Assembly: GCA_018873225.1 (NCBI GenBank)
Contig: JAEILZ010000002.1
Span: 5,456,001 to 5,520,000 of the forward strand
Origin: [Phialemoniopsis] sp. UDSM-2020
Taxonomy: Eukaryota; Ascomycota; Sordariomycetes; Thyridiales; Thyridiaceae
Direction of reading: 5' to 3'
DNA: 64,000 nt
This document shows, one piece after another, positions 34,015-45,242 of this stretch. The position numbers were made by a program, and so were the translations under genes. A model generated the notes under the pieces. The model saw only the letters and a program-made list of their open reading frames with translations, searched no databases and was not told the origin of the DNA. Numbering within the stretch: position 1 is the stretch's first letter; every line of letters begins with the position of its first letter.

Positions 34015-35030
34015 CTACTTTGAAGCAGGAGGCGCCCAGATAGCATTATCACCCATCCATTCCCAGATCACATCGTCCGCCTGGGCCGCGTTCCCCGTGA
34101 CAAACCCTTTGCCCGCCGACATGTCCGGCCCAGGGTCGTTGAAGGTGCCCACCTGCCTAGTATGCCTCGCACCGACCTCGAGAATCGTACCGCCCTTGTG
34201 CTCCTCGCTCTCTGCGCACGCCAGCATGGCCTCGGCGACCTCTTGCGGGGTGACCCAGGCGTCTTCCTCCTTCAGAAACAGCAGCTTCTCCGGGTGCTCA
34301 GTCCACAGCGGCGTGCGGACGACTCCCGGGGCTACTGCGGTGACGCGGACTCCCGCTGATTCGAGGGGTGCAAGGCAGCGGACGAAGCCGGTGATGGCGA
34401 ACTTGGAAGCGCCGTAGAGCGGTGCTCTAAAGACGGGCATGTGTCCCGCGACGGAGGAGACGTGCACGACCCGCTTGGGATTCTCGGGAGATGCCTTGGC
34501 CGCGGTCTTTGGTGCCGACGCAGGCGGGTGCAGCCAGTAGGACAGTGCTAGCTGTGTCGTTCGGATGGGATGTGTTAGGTTGATGTCGAGCAGCGCGTAG
34601 TGGCCCGCGTCCAGCTCGTCCTTGCTCTCGGGCGATCCGGGCGGGTGCCAGAAATTTGACCAGTTGGGCTCATAGACGCCGGCACCGGGACAGACGATGT
34701 CGAAATCTCCAAACTCGCGCACCGCGACCTCAAACATGTTGCGCAGGGCGGCCCATGACGTCACATCTGTCTGCACGAAGACACCTCGTGCCCCCGTGTC
34801 TTTGGACTCATACTGTTTGATGAGCTCCTGTGCTTCGGGGCGGAGGGAGAGGTCTGCGAAGACTACGTTGCAGCCCTGTTTCAGGAGGATCTCGGCGAAG
34901 CATAGGTTGATGCCTGGAACACACTATGTTAGCATCAGGCTGACTACAGATAATCCTCAAGCTATGAGGGCGTACCGGAACCTGATCCGGTGATGATGGC
35001 GGTCTTTCCTGAGACGGAGAAGCTGGCCAT
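34015..35030 (-). CDS. Short-chain dehydrogenase/reductase
   Basis: Two exons, 35030-34976 and 34913-34015 (317 residues). The N-terminal cofactor motif TGSGSGIN is rebuilt across the intron. FADLS supplies the acidic residue after strand 2, suggesting NAD(H) preference. HVSSVAG carries the catalytic Ser and YGASK the Tyr/Lys pair, followed by APGVVRTPLW. The classical SDR length is extended by a Pro/Ala loop (WLHPPASAPKTAAKAS). The reaction is oxidation of an alcohol or reduction of a ketone; substrate unknown. It is divergent from the NTF2-FMO gene over 935 bp, so the two may belong to one pathway (inference). Confidence 0.85.
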
Positions 35031-35965
35031 GGTAATCTAGGAGGTGGGGTAGAGCACGATGTGTATGCCTTCAGGAAGTTCTTTGCCGGATATGATCAGA
35101 TGCTAGATAACCTAAAATAATTATATACGCCTGTCGCGACTGTTGACCCCGCACCGCTGTTCTCCCCGTCTGGTCTGGTCATGTGCAAGGGAAGTTTAGT
35201 CCGCGAGGTGTCCGTTGTGGGTTTGTGTGCTACGGCACCCAATGCACCGCTCTTCGGTACAATATTGACATAAAATACTATGGCCTGGATCCCTGAAAGT
35301 AGATGCTACGATACCGGAGTCAACTTACTCTCGAAAGACCTCAGGAAATTAGTAAGGGCTGAGTGACAGAGCGGGTTCTCCGACACTCCAGACCAAAAGC
35401 TGAGCCAATTCCGACAAAATCAGGGGCATGAGCAAGCGGCACCTGAAAGCGGGCCCAGACCCAGTAGGATTTAGACTTCAATTCAGAAGCATTCCCTGAA
35501 TAAAAGTTTCATGGTTTCCCCGATAATCCCCCGCCCGCGGAAGAGGGTCTGCTGTGGATGTGTTCAACTTTTGGTCTGCGCCGTAGCAGTGGAGACGTCG
35601 GGCCGTGTCTGAGCGACGGCGTATCGCCGCTGGCGTCGGCAAAATCGCCGAGCCTTTGAGGTCCAGCAACACAGGCGGGCCGAGTGTCGGCCGTGATCAG
35701 ACTGAGAGTACCAACACGCGTCCAGTCTCTCATGATCATCGAACGTTGGATAGGGTCGCGTGTAATTGCCGCGAGAGCACCGACGCGGGGAACAGCTCAG
35801 GCTGTCTCCAACTCTGCTCCAAGTTACCTTCAGTATGCTGTAGTGTCGATCTAGAAAAGCTACCTTGACAGATGAACCCCAAATCTTGGTCTTCCCTACT
35901 TGTATGATAGATCGTTGTCCCTCTAGCTCTTTCCCAGACAAGTGAATCTCAGTGACTGTGAGAGA
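35031..35965. other. Divergent promoter between SDR and NTF2-FMO genes
   Basis: Non-coding 935 bp with several short frames only. No clear palindromic CGG site was found. Confidence 0.5.
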
Positions 35966-37976
35966 ATGGCGCACATTATCAACATTCCTATCTTTGAGAA
36001 TCGAGGCTCAGGCTCGCCCGTCCTTGCCAGAGCTATCTGCAAACGCTGGGCGAGAAGGTTCGAGGAGGTGCTGCAAAACCGACAGTACGATGAGTTCAAC
36101 ACTCTCTTTGTCCAGGACGCCTGGATCCGGGACTTCATCACCTTGACGTGGGACTTCCGGACGATCAACGGCCTCGATCGGTTGACTGCGTATCTGAAAG
36201 ACAATGACAGTGTTGGAATTTCCAACATCCGCATGCGTGAAAGCGGCGCGCATCAACCCAAGTTCAAGATCCCCATGCCAGATACGCAATGGGTTGAGAG
36301 CATGTTCGAGTTCGAGACGAAGATAGGTCGCGGAAAGGGCATGGTTCGTCTTGTGGCGGACCCTGACGGAACAGAGGAGTGGAAGTGCTACCTGATCAAC
36401 TTCACACTACAAGAGCTCAAAGGGCACGAGGAGCTGGTGGGAGTTGACCGGCCGGAAGGATATGTCGATTACGAAGGCTGTAACTGGCAGGAGATGCGGG
36501 ACCGGCAAAAGGAGGCTCTTGACAAGGACCCGGAGGTTCTGATCATCGGAGCTGGTAAGTGTCTTTGTTGCTTGTCTCGAGAGACGAGCTGACATATGTG
36601 ACATAGGCCAGGCTGGTCTCGAGATTGGCGCCCGCCTCAATCTCCAACACATTACGAACTTGATCATCGAGCGAAACCCCCGAATTGGTGATAGCTGGCG
36701 ACAGAGATACAGGGTATGTTCTTCTTGAGAGACTCAGTGGCGCCGCACTGAATGTTCTCATGCATCATAATCTGACAAGAATCACTTGAGCAGACTCTCA
36801 TGACGCACGATCCTATCCAATACTGCCACATGGCTTACCTCCCATTCCCGCCGAACTGGCCCAACTTCATGCCCAAAGACAAGCTCGCCGACTGGCTCGA
36901 GTCGTACGCGACCATCATGGAACTCAACGTCTGGTGCAAGACGAGCCTGCAGAGCGCCAGCTTCGACGAGGCGACGTCCACCTGGACCGTCACCCTCGTC
37001 CGCGGCGACGGCTCCATCCGCACCCTGAAGCCCAAGCACGTCGTCCTCGCGACCGGCAACGTCGGCGACGCCATCGTGCCCGACTTCCCCGGCCGGGCCG
37101 ACTTCAAGGGCACCCTGTACCACGGCAGCGAGCACACCGACGCGTCGGCGCACGGCGACGTCTCGGGCAAGGACGTCGTCGTCGTCGGGTCCGGCAACTC
37201 GGCGCACGACATCTGCCAGAACTTCTTCGAGGCGGGCGCCCGGCGCGTGACGATGCTGCAGCGCGGCGGCACCTACGTGCTCACGGCGAAGAAGGGCCTG
37301 CCGACGATGCACGTGGGCACGTACGAGGAAGGGGGGCCGCCGATCGAGGACTGCGACGTGGCGGGCCAGTCCTTGCCCATCCCGATCCAGTTCGCGCTCA
37401 ACGCGCACTCGACCAAGGACATCAGCGCCGTGGACAGGGCGACGCTGGAGGGGCTGGCGAAGGCGGGCTTCCAGGTCGACATGGGCGAGGACCAGAGCGG
37501 CATCTTCCGCAAGTACATCACGCGCGGGGGCGGGTACTACATCGACGTCGGGTGCAGCCAGCTCATCATCGACGGCAAGATTAAGGTCAAGGCGAGCCCC
37601 GGGGGCATCAATGGCCTCGAAGCCGACGGGCTCGACCTGGCTGATGGGTCCAAACTGCCCGCCGACATAATCGTCCTCGCCACGGGCTACGAGACGATGC
37701 AGAGCACGGCTTGCAAGCTTATGGGCGAGAAAGTTGGTAGTCGGCTGGGCAAGGCATGGGACCTTGATGAACAGGGCGAGGTTCACTCGGTAAGTCGATA
37801 CGTTCCAGCTTCAAGATTGAATTGAGCTAACACGAATGATGCAGATGTGGCGATACAGCGGCCACCCCAACTTCTGGTATATGGGTGGTAATCTTGCGCT
37901 GTGCCGGCAGTACTCCCTCCTCCTGGCTCTGCAAATCAAGGCCAGCCAGCTGGGCCTCTACAAGCGTGCCTCGTGA
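35966..37976 (+). CDS. FAD/NADPH monooxygenase with N-terminal NTF2-like domain
   Basis: Four exons: 35966-36554, 36607-36713, 36794-37789, 37845-37976 (607 residues). Residues about 25-165 look like a SnoaL/NTF2 fold (ARRFEEVLQNRQYDEFNTLF, then a strand-rich part). The FAD motif LIIGAGQAGLEIGA spans the first intron. IERNPRIGDSWRQRY and HDPIQYCHMAYLPFP follow, and the second dinucleotide motif VVVVGSGNSAHDI lies at about 360-372. ATGYE closes the FMO core. This two-domain layout is common in fungal proteins related to indole-pyruvate (YUCCA-like) monooxygenases, which hydroxylate or decarboxylate small substrates with NADPH and O2. Substrate unknown. Exon 3 is strongly GC3-rich. Confidence 0.88.
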
Positions 37977-38412
37977 GCTGCACTACGTATGGGAGTAAAT
38001 AGAAGTAGACCACACTTCACGTTAGACTCATCGCGAGGCAACATCCTCCAAAGCTCCAGGGCTGGAAGAATTCAGTCATTCCAAATTGGTGCGCATGACA
38101 CCCTACATTTCAGCTTCAGGCTCGATAGACCAGTAGAACTCGCTCCAAATTAGCGCTAGAATACAGTGGATAACCACGGGGTCCGGGGGATTCCACGTTC
38201 CAAAAGTCCGTGACTGGTTTCCCCTCATTTTCATACACTTTTCGCTTTTTGAATCGCAAGAGCATTTCATCGTGAACAAATCGGAGAAGTAATAGAAGAA
38301 TTCTTCCTATACCCGACGTGGGGTGTCAGTACCGAGGGTCGCTTTCAAATACTCGACATTGAATCCTTGTGAAGGATCGCCGCAATCGGGTGTGTGGGCG
38401 CAGCCGGACCAC
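37977..38412. other. Intergenic
   Basis: 3' flank of the NTF2-FMO gene and promoter of the second regulator; no gene seen. Confidence 0.5.
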
Positions 38413-40435
38413 ATGAGGTGGAGGATGGCGCCCAGTCCTGCACGTTCGCCGCGAGACCATGATCTCAGCCAGACAGTGTAAGCAGCCATATAATGAGACG
38501 TGTAGTGCCCAAGGGACAATAACTGATAGTCACCAATATGAAACAGCTGCGCGGCATGTCGACAACGCAAGACGCGGTGCGACCGGAAGCGACCGGAATG
38601 CACCTTTTGTCTGAAGAGCGGGCTCGAGTGCCGCTACCTCTCCTCCCAGCAAACCCCTGGCCTCCGTGCGGGATACGTTGCTCAGCTTGAGAAGCGTCTT
38701 GGTGAGTGCTTTTGCTGCATTCGGACCACCTATCATTGTAGTTTCCCAAGCTGATTAAAATCCATAGCTCGCCTAGAGGAAGAGTTCAGTGAGAACAAAA
38801 GGGTAGTTGCTTCACTTCAGGCATCCCTCTCTGCCACATATCAGCCTTTACCCCAACCCCTGAATCAACCACTTGCCGCCGTGGCTCAACTGGGGACACC
38901 AGAGACTTTAAGTCATGCCTCGATGTCGACTTCGATGTCGACCTCGACGTCCACGCCAGCTCTGGACTGGAGTCCGGACACGCTGAACTCCTACTGCAAC
39001 ATTTGGTTCGAACATTACCACTCTTGGTTTCCCATCCTCCACCAACCAACGGTGCTAGATGCCCGTCAAGAGTATGCAAAGCAGCCGGCGGCACCGTTGT
39101 CGCTTGTGCTCAAGTCCATCGCCGTGGTCGTCGCCCCAACACAGCCCCTGGCACCCTCCATGAACGAGGCAAAACGCAGGAGCGAGCTGCTCGCCTTGGG
39201 AGACGAGATCATGCTTGCGGCTATGCACAATCAATGTCTGCAGTCACTTCAGGCACTACTCATCCTGAGCATCCACGAGCTTGGAGCTGGCAGGTTCGTT
39301 GAGTTCTACAAGTTGATTGCTCTTGCAAAAAGGTGAGTTTGATCACAGAGGACATCCGCGCTTGCCGTTTGGTCTCTCCAGCTAACCATTCCAAAACAGA
39401 ACCAGTACATTGCTAGGGCTCCGTGACTTAGTAGCGTATCATTGTATGAACTACGGCGTGTCCTCAGTCATGCCTCCGCGCATGTTGTTTGTGCCGACGA
39501 CAGCAGTCGAGCGCGAAGAGAAAATCAGAGCCTTCTGGGCCACGGAGGCACTCGACTCTTCCGTCACACTTGGCGCAGCCTGGCACGACTCTATCTCTCC
39601 TCCAGTCCCGTCAGCCAGCGTCCCCTGCGGCGAAGAACTCTGGCGATTTCCAGAGTCCGTTATGGCTGTTTACTACTTCGGCCACTCCGATACCCCTTCC
39701 TCCTTCTCCCTCTTTGTCCGGCTAGCCACCGACGAGCTCTGGCATGTGCACCGATTTCTTCAACAATCGTACGAGCAGAGTTCTGCAGCGAACCAAAGCC
39801 TCAGAGAACCCGAGTGCGATGCGATATATCAACGACTGATCATGTGGCACTCGGACTTTGACCAAGTCCTCTCCGTCAACACACCTCCTTATATCGACTT
39901 ATTCTCTACCTACGACAATACCACGCAACACCCCAACAGCATCTTGATACACTGCAACATATCCGGCGCCATCATCTGTCTGTACCAACGCCATTGCTTA
40001 CCAGACACATCGCCTGCTCAGTCGTACTGGGCCGCTGCAGCGGAGCGATGTTTTGCTAGCTGCGACAAGATGGTCGATGTGATCCGCGGATGCGAAGACA
40101 CAATGCTCGAGAGGGCAACACCGCTCATCATCCCCTCAATCTTCATCGTCGCTCGATTCCTAATCATCTGCCGCCGGGCCTTGAACGCACCCACCCCCGA
40201 AAAGGTGTACCTACTGATTTACGCGCTGACCGTCATCGGCCGGCGGTGGTGGCTGGGCCGGCACCTGCAAAAAGTGCTCGAGGCCGCCGTCGCGGAGTAC
40301 CGGGGTCCGGCCGAGGCCGAGTCCCTGCCGGTCGAGTTTTGGGATCTGCAGTACCTGCCCGTCGACATCTATGAGGCTCTCGGCAAATGGGCGGATGAGC
40401 AGGCCATCTTGCCGACAGCATCCCTGGCCAGTTGA
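38413..40435 (+). CDS. Zn(II)2Cys6 transcription factor
   Basis: Four exons: 38413-38477, 38547-38701, 38768-39332, 39400-40435 (606 residues). The first intron lies just before the zinc cluster, and splicing yields C23-x2-C26-x6-C33-x6-C40-x2-C43-x6-C50. A short coiled linker follows (AQLEKRLARLEEE), as usual for dimerising members. A fungal-specific regulatory domain then begins with LDWSPDTLNSYCNIWFEHYHSWFPILHQPT. It sits downstream of the NTF2-FMO gene and upstream of the GH105 gene; which of these it controls cannot be told. A shorter start (ATG 38460) with a GTGTAA donor also gives an intact zinc cluster. Confidence 0.85.
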
Positions 40436-40942
40436 TCACCCACCTTCATTCTCCGCACCTGGTGGGACTGGGTTGGAGAGCTAAGCTGAGGGGTGTTACA
40501 GCTAAGAAAACCCTTCGGGCCATGTGCCCCCGATAGCGGGCGGGATGAGCCCACGAGACGATGCGGGCAAGGCGGGGTAGGAAACCAAAGACGCCCACAC
40601 CCCCAGATGAGTGAATTAGCAAGTGTAAAATAGTTGGCTAGTGCTTGGTTTTCTGTACTGGAGACACTGGAGAAACTGGAGAAAACAATATCAGAAATTC
40701 CGTGTAGAATACTCCGGACTCGGGCCCCGGGCGAATGCACCACCGAAACCGTTGATCCGTGTCTTCGGACCCAAGCTCCATGCAATCCTCCGACGTCACA
40801 TGCATTTGATCAAGAAGGCATTTCGACCTTGGTGTCCATACTTTGCAGGTTATTCGCTTCATTCGAACCTTGATCACAGTACCGACTCACCAGCTTTGAC
40901 TTCTCCCCTTCTCCCCCGTGAACCCTCGAAACGCCAGCCACA
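40436..40942. other. Intergenic upstream of GH105
   Basis: About 500 bp. Contains an imperfect ACTGGAGA(A/C) direct repeat at 40658-40682; otherwise nothing recognised. Confidence 0.5.
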
Positions 40943-42079
40943 ATGCCGCCGACACAGGGCCTGACACACGTGCAGGGCATCGCCTCGGCCGACATCCACC
41001 AGAAGATCCGCCTGCTCATCCGCGAGCTCGTCGCGCCCAGCAACACGGCCGATGAGTGGCTCGTCGAGCTGCCCGACGGCAGCAAGATCGACCCCAAGGG
41101 CTGGGGCGACTGGGAGTGGACGCACGGCGTCGGCCTCTACGGCATCTGGAAGTACTACGAGATCACGGGCGAAGCAGAGTACCTCACCATCATCGAGGAC
41201 TGGTTCCGCGCGCGCTTCGCCGAGGGCCACAAGGGCAAGAACATCAACACCATGGCCGTGTTTCTGACGCTCGCCTACGTCTACGAGAAGACGCGCAACC
41301 CGGTCTACCTCCCCTGGCTCGAGAGCTGGGCCGAGTGGGCCATGCACGAGCTCCCCCGCACGCGGCACGGCGGCATGCAGCACATCACGTACATCTCGGA
41401 CAACGACCAGGAGCTGTGGGACGACACGCTCGTCATGACCGTCCTGCCGCTGACCAAGATCGGCCTCGTGCTGAACCGGCCCGAGTACGTCGCCGAGGCC
41501 AAGAGGCAGTTCCTCATCCACATCCAGTACCTGTTCGACACCAAGACGGGCCTCTTCTTCCACGGCTGGTGCTTCAACGGCAACCACAACTTCGCCAACG
41601 CGCTCTGGGGCCGGGGGAACAGCTGGGTGACGCTGGCGATCCCCGAGTTCCTCGAGCTGCTGCAGCTCGACCGCGACGACCCTTTGCAGGCGCACCTGGT
41701 CAACACGCTGACGAGCCAGTGCGAGGCGCTCGCGGACCTGCAGGCGCCGAGCGGCCTGTGGCGGACGCTGCTCGAAATTCCCGAGAGCGAAGGGTCGTAC
41801 GTCGAGTCGAGCGCGACGGCCGGGTTCGCGTACGGCATTCTCAAGGCGCAGCGCCTGCGGTACATCGCCAACGGGGCGAAGTACTCCGATGCCGGGATCA
41901 AGGCCATCAAGGCCGTGGTGGAGAACATCAGCCCCGAGGGCGAGCTAAACAACACGTCGTACGGCACGGCGATGGGCCACGACCTGCAGCACTACAAGGA
42001 CATCCCGATCACGGCGATGCCCTACGGCCAGGCGATGGCAATTATGGCGTTGGTCGAGTTCTTGCGGGCGTATATTTGA
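40943..42079 (+). CDS. GH105 unsaturated rhamnogalacturonyl hydrolase
   Basis: A single exon of 378 residues. The sequence follows the GH105 (alpha/alpha)6 barrel: WEWTHGVGLYGIWKYYEITG near residue 60, NTMAVFLTLAYVYEKT, HITYISDNDQELWDDTLVMT (the expected catalytic Asp region), FHGWCFNGNHNFANALWGRGNSWV, and YVESSATAGFAYGILKA. Enzymes of this family hydrolyse the unsaturated uronic acid left by pectate or rhamnogalacturonan lyases. There is no signal peptide, so it works in the cytosol on imported oligosaccharides. The ACS-type carrier 1 kb downstream on the same strand could supply the substrate (inference). Confidence 0.9.
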   Translation: MPPTQGLTHVQGIASADIHQKIRLLIRELVAPSNTADEWLVELPDGSKIDPKGWGDWEWTHGVGLYGIWKYYEITGEAEYLTIIEDWFRARFAEGHKGKNINTMAVFLTLAYVYEKTRNPVYLPWLESWAEWAMHELPRTRHGGMQHITYISDNDQELWDDTLVMTVLPLTKIGLVLNRPEYVAEAKRQFLIHIQYLFDTKTGLFFHGWCFNGNHNFANALWGRGNSWVTLAIPEFLELLQLDRDDPLQAHLVNTLTSQCEALADLQAPSGLWRTLLEIPESEGSYVESSATAGFAYGILKAQRLRYIANGAKYSDAGIKAIKAVVENISPEGELNNTSYGTAMGHDLQHYKDIPITAMPYGQAMAIMALVEFLRAYI

Positions 42080-43036
42080 GCGAGGGGAGGGCACGATGGG
42101 GCAGCATAGACACGGCGTTTTACATAGGGTCCAATAAAGTGAAATGGCCTACCAATGTCATCTTTTTGACAATCGTTCCAAGGATCTCAGCGGTCGGGAA
42201 ATGGCGTCCTGATTACGAGCTAATACATGTCCAACCTTCGAACGTGTACAGCGCAATCTAGATTTATCATGCAGATATTGACTCCAGCCCTTGAAGAGAG
42301 ACATCCGCACCACTGTAATACATTCAGCAGTGTGAGTATAACAAATTGAACACGACACATGTTTTCTATGGACACTTCCCGTCGTTGACTCGTTGGTGAA
42401 ATAGCGTTGTGATACAGCGGGATGCTTGGTCTCTGAACGGTGTGAGGTCCGAGATTTCCTGCGAGGTCCGTCCCGGGTGGACTCGATATTTATTAAATTG
42501 TGAAAATCAGACCAGGTTACCCTAGCATACTAGACTTGCGAATTATTAGTGAGCTTGAGTTCCGTAGTAGTTGTGGTTGCCCACGAGTCAGTCAGGCTTC
42601 TCAGGTTGCAGGAGGCGGGCCGTGTCTCGCCGAAACGTCGGCGATCAGCACCACTCTTCGCTCTGGTGGGCATCTTCGACCCACTAACTGCGCTTCGGGC
42701 TTTCGCCGACGAGGCATTAACAGGTTAGTTTATGGGCCAGTGACCAAAACTTGTCCTCTAGCGCCTCCTAAGAGCGGTATTCCCGACAAGATTGCGTGTG
42801 AGTCGGGCCTCTAGGGCAAGGCAGGGCAGCCGTCCTGGCTGAGTCGTGGTAGGGGGCAATCGCGTGGGATTCCGGGGTATGGGGTATGGGGATCCTCACG
42901 CGGCCTTGCCGTCTTTTCTTTCGCATGCAACCCAAGAGACTTAAATAACCTCTTGTTTTCTTATCGATGGTCAATCAACTCCATCACCCTCTTCTCCATC
43001 AGTTTCTCACCCCATAGTCTGACTACTTTTGACATC
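42080..43036. other. Intergenic
   Basis: About 950 bp between GH105 and the MFS carrier. It includes a short dyad CGCCGA-AACG-TCGGCG at 42634-42649 that could be a regulator site. No gene supported. Confidence 0.5.
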
Positions 43037-44874
43037 ATGGAGCAGCCTGAGGCCATCCGTCCCGCGTCTATCGACGAGATTCAGAGGAAGGAGAATGCTG
43101 AGCAAGTCGAGCGCACCTCTCATGATCTCGAAAAGCCCCAGCTTAACTCTGAACGTGTCGATCGGGAGTTGGCCCAGTATGTTGGCGGCGAGAGAATTGA
43201 GATCTCTCCTGAGCGAAACAAGCAGCTCCTCAAGATGATTGACAAGCGGGTGCTGGTAGTGATGGTTACGACCTACTTCCTCCAGTCACTCGACAAGGGA
43301 ACCCTCACTTTTGCCTCCATCATGGGAATCACCAAGGATGCTGGGCTGGAAACTCCTGATGGCAAAGTCACTCAACAGGTAGGTTGTCTTTCGATGTTGG
43401 CAGACAAGGTTGCGCAACTGACACGAATTGCCTCAGTACTCCTGGCTTACTACCTGCATCTACATCGCTATCTTGATCGTCGAGTACCCTCAGAACTATT
43501 TGATCATTCGAGTCCCCATTGCCAAATACTTGAGCTTCTGTATCGTTGCATGGGGTATCGTTCTGACTTGCCATGCCGCCTGCAACAACTTTCAAGGACT
43601 CCTTGTGGTGCGAACCCTGCTTGGAATATTTGAGTCGGCTTGTCAACCTTCGTTTGTCATCCTCTCCGCCATGTGGTATCGCCGAGAGGAGCAAGCCACG
43701 CGTGTCACATACTGGTAAGTTTATATGTCACACATGAAGATGGAGAACACATCCTGACCCCGACAGGTACATGATGAACGGTGTCCAGCAAATGGTCGGC
43801 GGTCTCCTCGCCTACTGCTTCTCCCTCATCCAGAGCGGCCCCCTCAAGTCGTGGCAGTGGCTGTTCCTGATCTACGGCGTCCTCTCCGTCTTCTTCGGCG
43901 GCTTCGTCCTCTACTGGCTGCCCGACTCGCCCATGCGTGCCAAGTGTTTCACCGAGCAGGAGAAGCACGAGATGATCGAGCGCGTGCGCGACAACCAGAC
44001 GGGCATCCAGAACAAGACCTTCAAGAAGGAGCAGTTCATCGAGGGCCTGACCGACCCGCAGTGCTGGGCCTACGGCATCATCGCCCTGTGCACCACCCTG
44101 CCGACGTCCGGCCTGTCCAACTTTGCCAACATCATCATCAAGAGCTTTGGCTTCACCGTGCTGCAGACACAGCTCCTGTCGATCGTCCTCGGTGCCTACA
44201 TCATCCTGGTGCTCATGTCTTCGGTCTGGTTGATCAAGAAGACGGACCAGAATCTTCTCATCATGCTCGGCTTCTTGGTCTTGTAAGTTCACGGGTCTAC
44301 TTCATTCCAATTTCCCAACATTATTTAGTACTAACTGCTCTGTGAAGCTCATTCGTCGGAACCATCCTGCTGATGACGCTCCCAAACCACACACATGCTC
44401 AGCGCATCGGCTTGTTGATCAGCTACTACATCACCATGTCCTTCTGGACTGCACAGACCATCTCGCTGTCCATGATCTCCCGAAACGTCGCCGGACAGAC
44501 CAAGAAGTCCGTTGCCGTCGCCATGAACTTTATCATCTGGGCCGCTGGTAACGCAATCGGTAAGTTCCAAAGCAACCGCCGCAGGAGTCTAATTGTTGCT
44601 ACAGAGAACAGCTGCTGACATGCGAAACACAGGACCCCAAGTCTTCCTCGCCAACGACGGCCCACGGTACTTTATCGCCTTTGCCACCCACCTAGGCTGC
44701 TACAGCCTCCTCGTTGTGGTCCTGATCTACCTACGCTGGTATCTGAAGCGGGAGAACCGCAAGAGGGACGAGCTGGCGGCCCAAGGTGTGGCCGATGCCA
44801 ATGACGCGGCCATGGTGCACGCCTTTGACGACCTGACGGACAAGCAAAACTTGAACTTCCGATACGTCTATTAG
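43037..44874 (+). CDS. MFS carrier, allantoate permease (ACS) family
   Basis: Five exons: 43037-43378, 43437-43714, 43767-44282, 44348-44559, 44633-44874 (529 residues). A charged N-terminal tail leads to a membrane helix with DKGTLTFASIMG. VRTLLGIFESACQPSFVILSAMWYRREEQ is the family motif around helix 4. A helical central loop (FTEQEKHEMIERVRDNQTG) and MISRNVAGQTKKSVAVAMNFIIWAAGNAIGPQ, typical of helices 10-11, follow. Plasma-membrane symport of an organic acid is the family role. Its position next to the GH105 gene suggests uptake of pectin-derived acids (inference). Splice sites are all near consensus. Confidence 0.88.
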
Positions 44875-45242
44875 GATCGTCTACGAGGGAACACAGATGT
44901 CATAGGACGGGCTTGACTTCGACGAGTTCAAGTCAAACGCGGTGCTGCACGTCAATATCACGCCCAGCCCCAAGTTTTCGTTGGTAGGATAGCTGCTTGA
45001 GTAGATTTATACATAATCTAAGTTTAGCTCATTCACTCGTATGACTTGCAGCAACTAAAGTCTACCTGAGGTGATTCGGACCTGGGTTCTGGGAAAGACT
45101 TGTGTTTATGTCACTCTATCAATCTATGACTGGTCTGTCCTATCGCGATACATTCCCTGTCCGCCTTCTAGTGGGGTCTATACAGGAATCGTTCTGGCGT
45201 TGTATTAGGACTTCATGGTGTCTCATAACAGAGGATGAAAGA
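44875..45242. other. Intergenic, tail-to-tail
   Basis: Short stretch between convergent transporter genes; nothing recognised. Confidence 0.5.
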
